Source: Pedobacter glucosidilyticus
GTDB taxonomy: Bacteria > Bacteroidota > Bacteroidia > Sphingobacteriales > Sphingobacteriaceae
DNA: 64,000 nucleotides
Reading direction: 5' to 3'
Assembly: GCF_002483235.1 (NCBI RefSeq)
Contig: NZ_DLHN01000028.1
Span: 247 to 64,246, forward strand
Shown here one piece after another: positions 8,039-17,144 of this stretch (the stretch's first letter is position 1; each line of letters starts with the position of its first letter). Position numbers and translations under genes: made by a program. The notes under the pieces are model-generated. The model was not told the origin of the DNA and made no database searches. It saw only the letters and a program-made list of their open reading frames with translations.

Positions 8039-9259
8039 ATGAATCCTTCGAATAATAAAAACGTGACCTTATTAATCACTGTAGCCGCACTAGGCTATTT
8101 TGTTGATATTTATGATTTGGTATTATTTTCTGTGATTAGGGTGGCGAGTTTAAAATCTATAGGTGTTGCTCAAGAAGACCTACTTTCTGTAGGCGTTACT
8201 TTAATTAATGCCCAAATGATAGGCATGTTACTAGGTGGAATTTTGTGGGGTATTTGGGGCGATAAAAAAGGCAGATTACAAGTTCTATTTGGCTCTATTT
8301 TGATGTATTCTTTAGCAAATATTGCCAATGCCTTTGTTACTGATGTGCCTACTTATGTCTTTATTAGATTTATTGCTGGTATTGGTTTAGCAGGAGAATT
8401 AGGTGCAGGCATAACCTTGGTTGCGGAAAGCATGAGTAAAGAAAAAAGAGGATATGGTACCATGCTGGTTGCGGCTATAGGTTTGCTAGGGGCGGTTGCT
8501 GCTGGCTTGGTTGGTGATAAATTTACTTGGCAAACAGCATATCTTATTGGTGGTGGTATGGGGCTTTTACTATTAGTATTACGCTTAGGCGTGATGGAAT
8601 CAAATATTTATAACAAAATTCAACATAAAAATGTAAGTAAAGGCAATTTTTTAATGTTGTTTACCAGTTGGCCTCGTTTCAAAAAATATATCAATTGTAC
8701 TTTAATTGCTTTACCAACATGGTTTGTAGTGGGTATATTGATAACATTTGCACCAGAATTTGGTATTGCGATGGGTGCTACGGAACCCTTAAGTGCCGGA
8801 AAAGGGATTATATTCACCTATTTAGGTATATCGGCAGGAGATATATTGAGTGGTGTTTTAAGTCAGTATTTTAAAACGCGTAAAAAAGTAGTATTTGTAT
8901 TTTTGATAGCAACTTTAGCCAGTATCTTGATATATCTGTTCTCTAAAGGTATTAATGCTTCAACGTATCATCTTATTTGCTTTCTTTTAGGTATTTCTAC
9001 TGGGTTTTGGGTTATCTTTGTAACCATTGCTGCCGAACAATTTGGTACAAATTTAAGAGCAACAGTAACCACAACAGTTCCTAATTTTATAAGAGGTTCT
9101 TTGGTTTTAGTAACTTTTAGTTTCGAGTATTTGAAGCATCAGGTAGGTATTATCAACTCGGGTTTAATTGTGGGAGTTATAACTTTAATTATTGCGTTTA
9201 TTGCAGTTTATAACCTCGAGGAAACCTATGGCAAAGATTTAGATTATGTAGAAGAATAG
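8039..9259 (+). CDS. Major facilitator superfamily transporter
   Basis: The 406-residue protein has about 12 hydrophobic segments and the MFS loop 2-3 motif GDKKGR (near residue 78), with a second-half counterpart around SQYFKTRKK. The N-terminal LGYFVDIYDLVLFSV and the AGIGLAGELGAGITLV block resemble the sugar/organic-acid (SP/AAHS/MHS-like) MFS branch. It should sit in the inner membrane and move a small solute with protons; substrate unknown. It is the first gene of a tight operon, one base before the chloride-channel gene. Confidence 0.85.
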   Translation: MNPSNNKNVTLLITVAALGYFVDIYDLVLFSVIRVASLKSIGVAQEDLLSVGVTLINAQMIGMLLGGILWGIWGDKKGRLQVLFGSILMYSLANIANAFVTDVPTYVFIRFIAGIGLAGELGAGITLVAESMSKEKRGYGTMLVAAIGLLGAVAAGLVGDKFTWQTAYLIGGGMGLLLLVLRLGVMESNIYNKIQHKNVSKGNFLMLFTSWPRFKKYINCTLIALPTWFVVGILITFAPEFGIAMGATEPLSAGKGIIFTYLGISAGDILSGVLSQYFKTRKKVVFVFLIATLASILIYLFSKGINASTYHLICFLLGISTGFWVIFVTIAAEQFGTNLRATVTTTVPNFIRGSLVLVTFSFEYLKHQVGIINSGLIVGVITLIIAFIAVYNLEETYGKDLDYVEE

Positions 9260-9260
9260 T

Positions 9261-11039
9261 ATGAAGTTTTGGAACCAGCATAAATTTATTATCAGATTAA
9301 TTCACCATCGTCTTACTAGAAATCAGTTTTTAATCTTATCAGGCGTATTGGTTGGCTTATCTGCCGGAACCGCAGCTATACTTTTAAAGTCTATGGTTCA
9401 TTATATACATGTATTAATTAATAGCCAGCTAAAAGTATTTCATTATCCATATCTAAATCTTTTTTTGCCCTTAACAGGTATATTGATTACCGTTTGGGTA
9501 ATACGTAAATTTTTGAAAGGAAAAGATGGGAGAGGTGTAGCCAATATTCTGTTAGATATAGCGCAAAGGTCTGGCGTTATACCTAAGTTTAAGATGTATA
9601 GCCAGGTTATTACAAGCGCTATAACGGTTGGTTTTGGTGGTTCATCAGGCTTAGAAGGGCCAATTGCGGTTACTGGTGCTGCTATAGGATCTAATTATGC
9701 CCGAACGTATAGATTAACTTACCGTGAGCGTATTTTATTATTGGCCTGCGGTGCAGCTGCAGGTATAGCGGCAGTTTTTAATGCCCCAATTACAGGTTTA
9801 ATGTTTGCTATAGAAGTAATTTTAGTTGGCGTTGTTTTCTCTGATTTTATCCCCTTAATTATTTCTGCTGTTTCTGGTGCTTTAATATCTAAAATTATTT
9901 TAAATGATGAGATTCTTTTTGAGTTTAGAAGCTTAAAAGAATTTGACCATAGTAATGTGTTTTATTACATTCTTTTAGGTGTATTTAGTGGTTTGGTAGC
10001 GGTTTATTATTCACGTGTTTCCAGAAAAATAGAACACTTTTTTCATCATCAACTAAAATGGAGTCCTTACAATAAAGCTATTTTAGGAGGCTTAATCATT
10101 GCTTTATTATGTTTTATTTTCCCGCCATTATTCGGGGAAGGTTATGGAGCTGTAAAATTCCTGGCTTCAAATAATCCAGAAGGTTTGCTACAGGGTACTT
10201 TTTTTAACACCCCTACAGAAAACAGCTGGATGATTATCATTTTTACGGGGTTAATTTTTCTTACAAAGGTTTTGGCAACCAGTTTTACCTTAGCAAGCGG
10301 TGGCAGCGGAGGTAATTTTGCTCCTTCTTTATTTACTGGTGCCTTTATGGGCTTCTTTTTTGCATCACTGTTTAATAAAATGGGTATCCATACCTTACCA
10401 GTAAATAATTTTACTTTGGTTGGGATGTGTGGTGTGTTAAGTGGTGTAATGTATGCCCCTTTAACAGGTATATTTTTAATAGCCGAAATTACTGGTGGTT
10501 ATGAATTAATGATTCCTTTGATGCTGGTAGCTACTTCTGCTTACGTTATTGCTAAGATTTTTGAGCCTCATTCTATGGATGTTAAAGACTTAATAGAGGA
10601 TAAAAAAATATTTACTGAAAATTATGATGAGAATATCCTGAGTTTGATAAAAATTCATGAGATATTAGAGACAGATTATGATGAGATTTCTACCGATAGC
10701 AAATTGATAGATTTATTAAGGGTATTTAAAAATTCTGACCATCAATTGATTATTTGTAAGGATAAACATCAGAAATTTGCGGGCTTTATCTGGTTTGATA
10801 AAGTTAAAAAGGTTTTATTAGATGCCGATTTGCAAAATAAGCTGACTGTTGAGGAGCTTGTTAGCAAAACATCTGTAAAACTAAACATAGAAGATAATAT
10901 CTCAGAAATGGTTGATTATTTTGACAAAACTGATATGGTTTATCTTCCTGTTTTTGATAAAGAAGTTTTTATAGGCGTAATTTCTAAAACCAAATTACTT
11001 GCTTCATATAGGAATAAATTAAGGTTAACACTAAGCTGA
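9261..11039 (+). CDS. ClC-family chloride channel/antiporter with C-terminal CBS pair
   Basis: The 592-residue protein carries ClC pore motifs: GSSGLEGP near residue 126 (the GxEGP gate motif, with the gating Glu present), ALASGGSGGNFAPSLFTGA-type selectivity sequence near residue 347 (here TLASGGSGGNFAPS), and a later conserved Tyr region. The gating Glu suggests a chloride/proton antiporter is possible. Residues about 450-592 form two CBS domains that may bind adenosine nucleotides. It acts in the inner membrane. It follows the MFS gene by one base and its TGA overlaps the hemF ATG by one base (TGATG), so the three are translationally linked. Confidence 0.92.
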   Translation: MKFWNQHKFIIRLIHHRLTRNQFLILSGVLVGLSAGTAAILLKSMVHYIHVLINSQLKVFHYPYLNLFLPLTGILITVWVIRKFLKGKDGRGVANILLDIAQRSGVIPKFKMYSQVITSAITVGFGGSSGLEGPIAVTGAAIGSNYARTYRLTYRERILLLACGAAAGIAAVFNAPITGLMFAIEVILVGVVFSDFIPLIISAVSGALISKIILNDEILFEFRSLKEFDHSNVFYYILLGVFSGLVAVYYSRVSRKIEHFFHHQLKWSPYNKAILGGLIIALLCFIFPPLFGEGYGAVKFLASNNPEGLLQGTFFNTPTENSWMIIIFTGLIFLTKVLATSFTLASGGSGGNFAPSLFTGAFMGFFFASLFNKMGIHTLPVNNFTLVGMCGVLSGVMYAPLTGIFLIAEITGGYELMIPLMLVATSAYVIAKIFEPHSMDVKDLIEDKKIFTENYDENILSLIKIHEILETDYDEISTDSKLIDLLRVFKNSDHQLIICKDKHQKFAGFIWFDKVKKVLLDADLQNKLTVEELVSKTSVKLNIEDNISEMVDYFDKTDMVYLPVFDKEVFIGVISKTKLLASYRNKLRLTLS

Positions 11040-11947
11040 TGCTAAAAAAAGAACACATAGCCGAAGAGTACAAGAACATTCAACAAGAAATAACCGATGC
11101 TTTAGAAGCATTAGACGGAGGAGCTTTGTTTGAAGAAGAAAACTGGGAAAGAAATGGCGGTGGCGGTGGCAGAAGCAGAGTTTTACAAAACGGTGCTTTG
11201 ATAGAAAAGGGCGGTGTTAATTTTTCTGCCGTACATGGCAAACTTCCTGATGCGATTAAAAAAGCTTTTAAAACTGATAAAGAAGAATTTTTTGCAACAG
11301 GTGTTTCTATAGTTTTACATCCGCATAATCCTTGGGTGCCTATTATCCACATGAATATCAGGTATTTTGAAATGGAAAGTGACGGCCAAGAACCCATCCG
11401 TTGGTTTGGTGGCGGTATAGATGTTACTCCGCATTATGTTATTCCTGAGGATGCTAAATTTTTTCATCAAACGATGAAAAATGTTTGTGATGATACCAAC
11501 CCTGAGTTTTATCCAAAATTTAAAAAATGGGCTGATGAATATTTTTTTATCAAGCATCGACAAGAAACCAGAGGTATTGGCGGTATTTTTTATGATAGGT
11601 TAACACCTGAAAGTACAGGAAATAGCTGGACAGATATTTTTGATTTTTCTAAAGCCGTGGGTCGTTCTTTTGCTAAGGTTTATGCTCATTTAGCTAATCA
11701 AAACAGAGATAAACACTTTACCTTGGAAGAAAAGCAATGGCAATACCAACGCAGAAGCAGGTACGCCGAGTTTAATTTAGTATACGACTCTGGTACAAAA
11801 TTCGGTTTAGAAACTGATGGACGTATAGAATCTATCCTGATGAGTATGCCCCCAATGGCAGCTTGGGTGTACGATTATAAAGCGCCAGCAGGTAGTAAAG
11901 AAGAAGAAACTTTAAACTTGCTTAAAAAGGATATTAGCTGGGTTTAA
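11039..11947 (+). CDS. hemF: Oxygen-dependent coproporphyrinogen III oxidase
   Basis: The 302-residue protein matches HemF along its length: NGGGGGRSRVLQNGALIEKGGVNFS, VSIVLHPHNPWVPIIHMNIRYFE, WFGGGIDVTPHYV and RRSRYAEFNLVYDSGTKFGL. HemF converts coproporphyrinogen III to protoporphyrinogen IX with oxygen, in the cytoplasm, so heme can be made under aerobic conditions. Placement as third gene behind an MFS and a ClC gene is unusual for heme biosynthesis, and the 1-base overlap shows real coupling. Confidence 0.97.
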   Translation: MLKKEHIAEEYKNIQQEITDALEALDGGALFEEENWERNGGGGGRSRVLQNGALIEKGGVNFSAVHGKLPDAIKKAFKTDKEEFFATGVSIVLHPHNPWVPIIHMNIRYFEMESDGQEPIRWFGGGIDVTPHYVIPEDAKFFHQTMKNVCDDTNPEFYPKFKKWADEYFFIKHRQETRGIGGIFYDRLTPESTGNSWTDIFDFSKAVGRSFAKVYAHLANQNRDKHFTLEEKQWQYQRRSRYAEFNLVYDSGTKFGLETDGRIESILMSMPPMAAWVYDYKAPAGSKEEETLNLLKKDISWV

Positions 11948-11959
11948 TTTCTGTGGAAC

Positions 11960-11993
11960 AGTCTTTGTATTTCTTCAATAAAAAACAAAGACT
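11960..11993 (+). promoter_or_regulatory. Inverted repeat abutting a start codon
   Basis: AGTCTTTGT at 11960-11968 pairs perfectly with ACAAAGACT at 11985-11993, which ends at the base before the ATG at 11994. In RNA it would form a 9-base stem next to the start codon; in DNA it could be an operator. There is no T-run after it, so it is not a normal terminator for hemF. Confidence 0.4.
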
Positions 11994-12527
11994 ATGGAAA
12001 ACCAACAAACATCAGAAAACAACCATAACCAATCTTTATCTGGTAAAGAGGCTATTGCTAAACTTACCGAATTGGCAGAAGGTGCAAAAACCTGCTTCTT
12101 TTGTACCAGTATCAAAACAGGTTTACCTTTAACTGCATCGCCTATGGAGTTGTTAAAAGTAGACGAAGAAGGCAATCTTTGGTTCATGAGTGCTAAAGAC
12201 AGCCAAAGAAATCAAGAATTACAAACAGATCCTTTTACACACCTTTTCTTTCAAGAGCATCAGCATGCTGGCTTTTTAAATGTTTACGGTATATCAGAAA
12301 TTATTTTAGATAAAGCTAAAATTGAAGAGTTATGGAAACCTTTACATAAAGTTTGGTTTCAGGAAGGTGTTGACGACCCAAATATTAGTCTTATAAAAGT
12401 TGTGCCTACACAATCTTATTATTGGGATACCAAAAACGGACAGGTAGTGGCTTTTGCAAAAATGGCACTGTCTTTGGTAACTGGTAAAACAATGGATGAC
12501 AGCATAGAAGGTAAATTGGAATTATAA
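11994..12527 (+). CDS. Pyridoxamine 5'-phosphate oxidase-like flavin-binding protein (general stress type)
   Basis: The 177-residue protein fits the split-barrel FMN-binding group: KTCFFCTSIKTGLPLTASPMEL near residue 31, followed by GNLWFMSAKDSQRNQELQ and THLFFQEHQHAGFLNVYGISEII. This is the general-stress-protein 26 type and not the vitamin B6 enzyme, because it lacks the long PNPO C-terminal substrate residues. Such proteins bind FMN, FAD or F420-like cofactors; reaction unknown. It is preceded by an inverted repeat touching its ATG and followed by a strong terminator, so it is probably a single transcription unit. Confidence 0.85.
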   Translation: MENQQTSENNHNQSLSGKEAIAKLTELAEGAKTCFFCTSIKTGLPLTASPMELLKVDEEGNLWFMSAKDSQRNQELQTDPFTHLFFQEHQHAGFLNVYGISEIILDKAKIEELWKPLHKVWFQEGVDDPNISLIKVVPTQSYYWDTKNGQVVAFAKMALSLVTGKTMDDSIEGKLEL

Positions 12528-12553
12528 AAACATCATAAAATAAGTTTGGGACT

Positions 12554-12586
12554 TAAGGCTTCGTTAATAACGAAGCCTTATTTTTT
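12554..12586 (+). terminator. Intrinsic terminator
   Basis: TAAGGCTTCGTTA (12554-12566) pairs perfectly with TAACGAAGCCTTA (12568-12580), followed by six T. It lies 27 bases past the stop of the flavin-binding protein gene. Confidence 0.9.
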
Positions 12587-12665
12587 GTTGTAAAATTATA
12601 AACCCATGACATGAATTTGATGTTAATTTTATGTAAATTTAAAATAACCAAATTATTAACACGTC

Positions 12666-13877
12666 ATGAAAGGCTTTACAAGAAATTGCATTTCTGTCTT
12701 CTTTTTGATGTTTTTATCTCTTTTGCAACAAGAGGTAAAAGCACAAAATTTTGCCTTTCAGTTTTATGATGAAACCTTTAATTTCTCAACAGATGCATCT
12801 GTTGATATTCCTTTTAACGATGGGCTCTCTTCAGCATCTATTATTCAGTTTTACAATCGTTTAAACGAAGGTAATTATCAACCTATTATCCAAACTTTAA
12901 CACAATACAAAGAAAAAAAGCAGTTGAACGATTGGTTTTATTATCAATTAATTAGGAAAACAGCGCAACAAATAAGTCCAAAAGAAGATAATTACGAACG
13001 TTATACGCTGTATAAATGGTTTTTACTGGCAAAATCTGGTTATGATACTAAATTAGCCATTGGCCCCAGCCAATTGTTATTTTATGTTTGGAGTGATGAA
13101 GACATAGCTGATATACCTTATTATTTAGAGGGTGGTAAGCAAATGATGTGTTTAAATTTTCATGATTATAAATATGCTGATTATGCAAAAGATAAAATCA
13201 TCCCTGTAAAATTAAATGTACCCGAAGCTACTAAAGCCTTTTCTTATAAGGTAACGCAAATACCAGATTTTAAGCCAGAAGATTATCGTGAAAAACAATT
13301 GGCTTTTAATTACAGACAAAAAGCATATCATTTTAAAATAAAGCTTAACGCCGATATTCAGGCTATTTTTAAAAACTATCCGGGTGTTACTTTTGAATCT
13401 TATTTTAATATCCCTTTAAGCAGAGAAACCTATAGTTCTTTAATTCCATATTTAAAGCATAATTTAAAAGGAATGAGCCAAAAGAAAGGTGTTGATTATT
13501 TGATGAGATTTACCAGAAATGCTTTTTTATACGAAAACGATGAGCAAAATTTTGGTAAAGAAAAACGTTTATCGCCAGAGCAAACCTTGTTTCAAGAATA
13601 TAGCGATTGCGATGATAGGGTAGCCTTATTTTTTTATCTGGTAAAAGAGATTTATAATTTACCTATGATAGCCTTATTGTATCCTTCGCATATTACCATG
13701 GCTGTAAAATTTGATAAACCTATTGGGGAAGCCATAGAATATAAAGGAGAAAAATATAGCGTTTGCGAGCCTACTCCGCAGAAAAAAGACTTAAAAATTG
13801 GTCAAATAGCTCCGGAGTTTCAGCATCAAAACTTCCAGGTAGTTTATCAGTATCATCCTGGAAGTATCAATAATTAA
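12666..13877 (+). CDS. Secreted transglutaminase-like protein of unknown role
   Basis: The 403-residue protein starts with a signal peptide ending near VKAQ (residue 27). The C-terminal third looks like a papain/transglutaminase core: YSDCDDRVALFFYLV with Cys315 at the head of a helix, then PSHITMAVKF with His342, and VCEPT as the place of the third (acidic) residue. The middle has a tandem of short beta-rich stretches of no known family. Catalytic activity is inference from the Cys-His-acid order only. It is known to me only as a type of conserved hypothetical protein in this group. Its stop lies 4 bases from the stop of the convergent dctA. Confidence 0.6.
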   Translation: MKGFTRNCISVFFLMFLSLLQQEVKAQNFAFQFYDETFNFSTDASVDIPFNDGLSSASIIQFYNRLNEGNYQPIIQTLTQYKEKKQLNDWFYYQLIRKTAQQISPKEDNYERYTLYKWFLLAKSGYDTKLAIGPSQLLFYVWSDEDIADIPYYLEGGKQMMCLNFHDYKYADYAKDKIIPVKLNVPEATKAFSYKVTQIPDFKPEDYREKQLAFNYRQKAYHFKIKLNADIQAIFKNYPGVTFESYFNIPLSRETYSSLIPYLKHNLKGMSQKKGVDYLMRFTRNAFLYENDEQNFGKEKRLSPEQTLFQEYSDCDDRVALFFYLVKEIYNLPMIALLYPSHITMAVKFDKPIGEAIEYKGEKYSVCEPTPQKKDLKIGQIAPEFQHQNFQVVYQYHPGSINN

Positions 13878-13881
13878 ATGA

Positions 13882-15126
13882 TTAATTCTGCTCGGCTAAA
13901 GCCAGTTTATTTTTTTCTTCATCAAATTCTTTTTCACTTTTAGCAACCACAATAGCAGCCACGCCATTACCAATTAAGTTGGTGATGGATCTTGCCTCGC
14001 TCATAAACCTATCAACACCAAGAAGAATAGCTAAACCTTCTGTTGGGATAACTTTTAAAGCTGTTAAAGTAGAAGCTAAGACGATAAAGCCACTTCCTGT
14101 AACTCCGGCAGCACCTTTACTGGTAATCATTAAAATTCCGATGATGGTAAGTTGCTGCGTAAAACTTAAATCAACACCAAATACTTGAGCTAGGAAAACG
14201 GTACACATCACCAAGTAAATGGTTGTTCCATCTAAATTAAAAGAATAACCAGTAGGGATAACCAAACCTACTACAGATTTAGAACAGCCAAAACGTTCCA
14301 TTTTATCTAACATATTTGGCAATACAGATTCTGATGAAGAAGTACCTAAAACGATGAGAATTTCTTGTCTGATGAACTTCAAATATTGCCACAAACTAAA
14401 TTTATAGAAGTAGCAAATCAGGTTTAGTGCTATGAAAATGAACAAAGCCATAGTGGCATAAACAGATACCATCAGTTTTCCCAAAGGCATTAATGCTTCT
14501 AGTCCATACGTTCCAATGGTATAAGCCATTCCGCCAAAAGCACCAACCGGAGCCAGTTTCATGATAAATTTCATGATATTGAAAAACACCTTAGAAAGCC
14601 TATCGAAAGTTAATAGTAAACTTTGCCCACTTGTACCCATCTGTGTTAAAGCCAAACCAAACAAAATGGAAAAGAAAAGTACTTGTAAAATATCGCCCTC
14701 AGCAAAAGCATTAATAACATTAGAAGGCACTATATGGGTAAAAAACTCTAGCCATTTAATGCCTTCGGCGGTTTCAACATATTGGTTTACTTTTTCATTG
14801 GTAGTACTATTAAAGGCAAAACCATCTCCGGGTTTAACCCAATTCACAATAAAAAGTCCAAAGAAAAGGGCAAATGTGGTAACAACCTCAAAGTAAAGTA
14901 ATGCCTTACCACCAACACGACCAACTTTTTTCATATCGCCCATGCTGGCAATACCCAACACAATGGTAAAGAAAATGATAGGCGCTATCACCATCTTAAT
15001 CATGTTAATAAATGTTTCGCTCAATATCCGGGCGGTATCAGCAAATTCAGGAAAAAATAAGCCTGTTAAAATACCAGCAACAATAGCAATTAAAACTAAT
15101 GCTGTTAAGTTTTTAAATATTTTCAA
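13882..15126 (-). CDS. dctA: Dicarboxylate:cation symporter DctA
   Basis: The 414-residue protein follows the DAACS family: N-terminal helices, GTSSSESVLPNMLDKMERFG (the serine-rich hairpin with DctA-type SSESVLP) near residue 261, VIPTGYSFNLDGTTIYL and the late GVDRFMSEARSITNLIGNGVAA, which holds the substrate and sodium residues. It takes up succinate, fumarate and malate (or aspartate) with protons or sodium at the inner membrane. It agrees better with DctA than with GltP/GltT because of the MLDKMERFG and GVDRFMSEARS sequences. A promoter was not found in the 165-base gap that it shares with the divergent GH29 gene. Confidence 0.92.
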   Translation of the reverse strand: MKIFKNLTALVLIAIVAGILTGLFFPEFADTARILSETFINMIKMVIAPIIFFTIVLGIASMGDMKKVGRVGGKALLYFEVVTTFALFFGLFIVNWVKPGDGFAFNSTTNEKVNQYVETAEGIKWLEFFTHIVPSNVINAFAEGDILQVLFFSILFGLALTQMGTSGQSLLLTFDRLSKVFFNIMKFIMKLAPVGAFGGMAYTIGTYGLEALMPLGKLMVSVYATMALFIFIALNLICYFYKFSLWQYLKFIRQEILIVLGTSSSESVLPNMLDKMERFGCSKSVVGLVIPTGYSFNLDGTTIYLVMCTVFLAQVFGVDLSFTQQLTIIGILMITSKGAAGVTGSGFIVLASTLTALKVIPTEGLAILLGVDRFMSEARSITNLIGNGVAAIVVAKSEKEFDEEKNKLALAEQN

Positions 15127-15251
15127 TTTTTATAATTGGATTGGTTTATATGCTAAAGTAAATATTTAAGATTTAGTGTTAAAATTAAATGATGAAAGAT
15201 TTACAAGGTTTATTTAAAAGAATTGTAGTGCTTAAATAAATGTGCTATTTG

Positions 15252-15259
15252 TAGTTTTG
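15252..15259 (+). promoter_or_regulatory. Probable -7 promoter box of the GH29 gene
   Basis: TAGTTTTG matches TAnnTTTG and lies 32 bases before the ATG at 15292. The nearest upstream TTG is at 15223-15225, 26 bases away, which is longer than the usual 19-22, so the -33 box is weak and activation by a regulator is possible. Confidence 0.4.
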
Positions 15260-15291
15260 GATAAACCTAATATAAATCATTCTTTACAAAA

Positions 15292-16899
15292 ATGTTGATA
15301 AGTAAATATTCTATATCCTTAAGAAAGGGTATTTCTGTATTCATTACCGCTGTAATTTTAACTACTGGAGTTTATGCGCAAAAGGTAAAACCTTATGAAG
15401 AAAACTGGGAGTCTATAAACAAACATCAAGAAGCGCCAGAGTGGTTTAATGATGCAAAATTTGGTATTTATTTCCATTGGGGAGTTTATTCGGTTCCTGG
15501 TTTTAGTACTTGGTATCCGCGGAATATGTTTATCCCAGGAATGGCAGAATATAATTTCCATAAAGAAAAATATGGAGACCCAGCTAAATTTGGTTATCAT
15601 GATTTAGTTCCGCTTTTTAAGGCCGAGAATTTTAATGCTCAAGAATGGGCACAGCTATTTAAAGATGCGGGGGCACAGTTTGCAGGACCGGTGGCAGAAC
15701 ATCATGATGGTTTTGCTATGTGGGACAGTAAATTAACACCTTGGAACGCTAAAGATATGGGGCCCAAAAAGGATATTACTGGAGAATTGGAGAAGGCCAT
15801 CAGAAAATTGGACATGAAATTTATTACCACTTTTCATCATGAAAGGCAATTACAACGCTATGTAGATAAGCCCAATGAAGAGTTTAGTAATAAGAAAAAC
15901 TATGAAAAATTTTGGGAGAGCCATTTCCCATTTTTTAAAGGCATGCCAACCACGTCTACAGACCCTAAGTTGAGGTTACTTTATGGCAATATCCCTGAAA
16001 AAGAATGGTTAGAAAATCAGTGGTTTGGTAAAATTAAAGAAGTGGTTGATAAATATAATCCAGATATTTTATGGTTTGATGGATGGTTACACATGATACC
16101 AGAAGCTTACCGTTTAAAAATGGCTGCTTATTATTTAAATCATGCTAAAAAGAAAAACCAGGAAGTGGTAATTGTGAGAAAGCAAAGAGATTTACCGCTA
16201 GAAATGAGTGTTGATGATTTAGAAAAATCAAGAAAAAATAGGTTAGAAGCTAAAACCTGGATGACTGATGAAACCATTGGTATAAAAGATTGGAGTTATA
16301 CTACAAACCTACAAATCAAAAGTTTACCAGATATTCTTCATATCCTTATTGATGTGGTAAGCAAGAATGGCGTATTGTTATTAAATATAGCACCTACACC
16401 TTCTGGAGATATTCCAGAAAATCAAAGAGAAGTTTTATTGGGTGTTGGTAAGTGGTTAAAAACCAACGGAGAAGCCATTTATAATACCAGACCTTGGTAT
16501 ACCTATGGCGAAGGACCTACCAAAGAGCCAGAAGGTCATTTCGAGAATAGAGAAGCGTTTTTGAAAGTAAAGTACTCTGCTAAAGATGTTAGATATACCA
16601 CAAAAACAGGTGTTATTTATGCTACTTTATTGGGCGAATTAGGCGCAGGACAAGAAGTTATTTTAAAATCATTTGCTAAAGACCAATTACCTAAAATAGA
16701 GCGTGTAAGAAATGTTTCTTTTATTGGTTCAGATGAAAAAATAAAATGGACACAGACTGAAAAAGGTTTAGTGATACAAGCACCAGCAGAAGCTATCAAA
16801 GGTTTAGCTACTACAATAAAAATACAAGTACAGGCAATGGACGAACCCTACAATATCATGAAAGAGCCTAATAAAACAGCTAAAGAGAATGAAGGTTAA
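15292..16899 (+). CDS. GH29 alpha-L-fucosidase
   Basis: The 535-residue protein has a signal peptide ending near VYAQ (residue 29). The catalytic domain starts with WFNDAKFGIYFHWGVYSVPGF, the GH29 signature, and continues with EHHDGFAMWDSK and the nucleophile strand PDILWFDGWLHM, where Asp263 is the expected nucleophile. C-terminal beta-sandwich from about 430. GH29 enzymes remove alpha-L-fucose with retention in the periplasm or at the cell surface. The acid/base is not fixed in this family and was not located. It lies just upstream of the hybrid regulator of the polysaccharide locus, in the same direction, so it may act on side chains of the same glycan. Confidence 0.93.
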   Translation: MLISKYSISLRKGISVFITAVILTTGVYAQKVKPYEENWESINKHQEAPEWFNDAKFGIYFHWGVYSVPGFSTWYPRNMFIPGMAEYNFHKEKYGDPAKFGYHDLVPLFKAENFNAQEWAQLFKDAGAQFAGPVAEHHDGFAMWDSKLTPWNAKDMGPKKDITGELEKAIRKLDMKFITTFHHERQLQRYVDKPNEEFSNKKNYEKFWESHFPFFKGMPTTSTDPKLRLLYGNIPEKEWLENQWFGKIKEVVDKYNPDILWFDGWLHMIPEAYRLKMAAYYLNHAKKKNQEVVIVRKQRDLPLEMSVDDLEKSRKNRLEAKTWMTDETIGIKDWSYTTNLQIKSLPDILHILIDVVSKNGVLLLNIAPTPSGDIPENQREVLLGVGKWLKTNGEAIYNTRPWYTYGEGPTKEPEGHFENREAFLKVKYSAKDVRYTTKTGVIYATLLGELGAGQEVILKSFAKDQLPKIERVRNVSFIGSDEKIKWTQTEKGLVIQAPAEAIKGLATTIKIQVQAMDEPYNIMKEPNKTAKENEG

Positions 16900-16925
16900 T
16901 GGTTTATTATAGTTAATTGGTGTTT

Positions 16926-16950
16926 AATGCTCGGCTATTGCCCGGGCATT
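16926..16950 (+). terminator. Possible terminator after GH29
   Basis: AATGCTCGG (16926-16934) pairs with CCGGGCATT (16942-16950) with one T-G wobble and a 7-base loop. It is the only G+C-rich hairpin in the gap, but no clear T-run follows, so termination is uncertain. Confidence 0.45.
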
Positions 16951-17053
16951 ACTCATTTAAAATCAACACAAATTTTTATGAGATTTTAAATTTATTTCTT
17001 TGTTAAAAATAAGATTTATCGTAATAAAAAGATATTGCTTTTGTTTCCTATTC

Positions 17054-17073
17054 TAATTTAAATATTTAAATTA
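17054..17073. promoter_or_regulatory. 20-base perfect palindrome upstream of the hybrid regulator
   Basis: TAATTTAAAT/ATTTAAATTA is a perfect palindrome with no spacer, 72 bases before the ATG of the hybrid regulator. It is entirely A/T, so chance is not negligible, but 10-base arms are longer than expected for random A/T-rich DNA. Candidate operator for autoregulation. The rest of the 245-base gap shows only the hairpin at 16926 and an AACCAATTTTA motif near 17082. Confidence 0.4.
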
Positions 17074-17144
17074 AGCTGATTAACCAATTTTAGGCTTAAC
17101 CCTCAAACATCATAAGAATAAAAATATCTAAAATTGAATTTTTA

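Noticed and set aside
11080..11563. Two minus-strand reading frames inside hemF
   Set aside because: They are shadows of a certain gene, have no family resemblance and no promoter.
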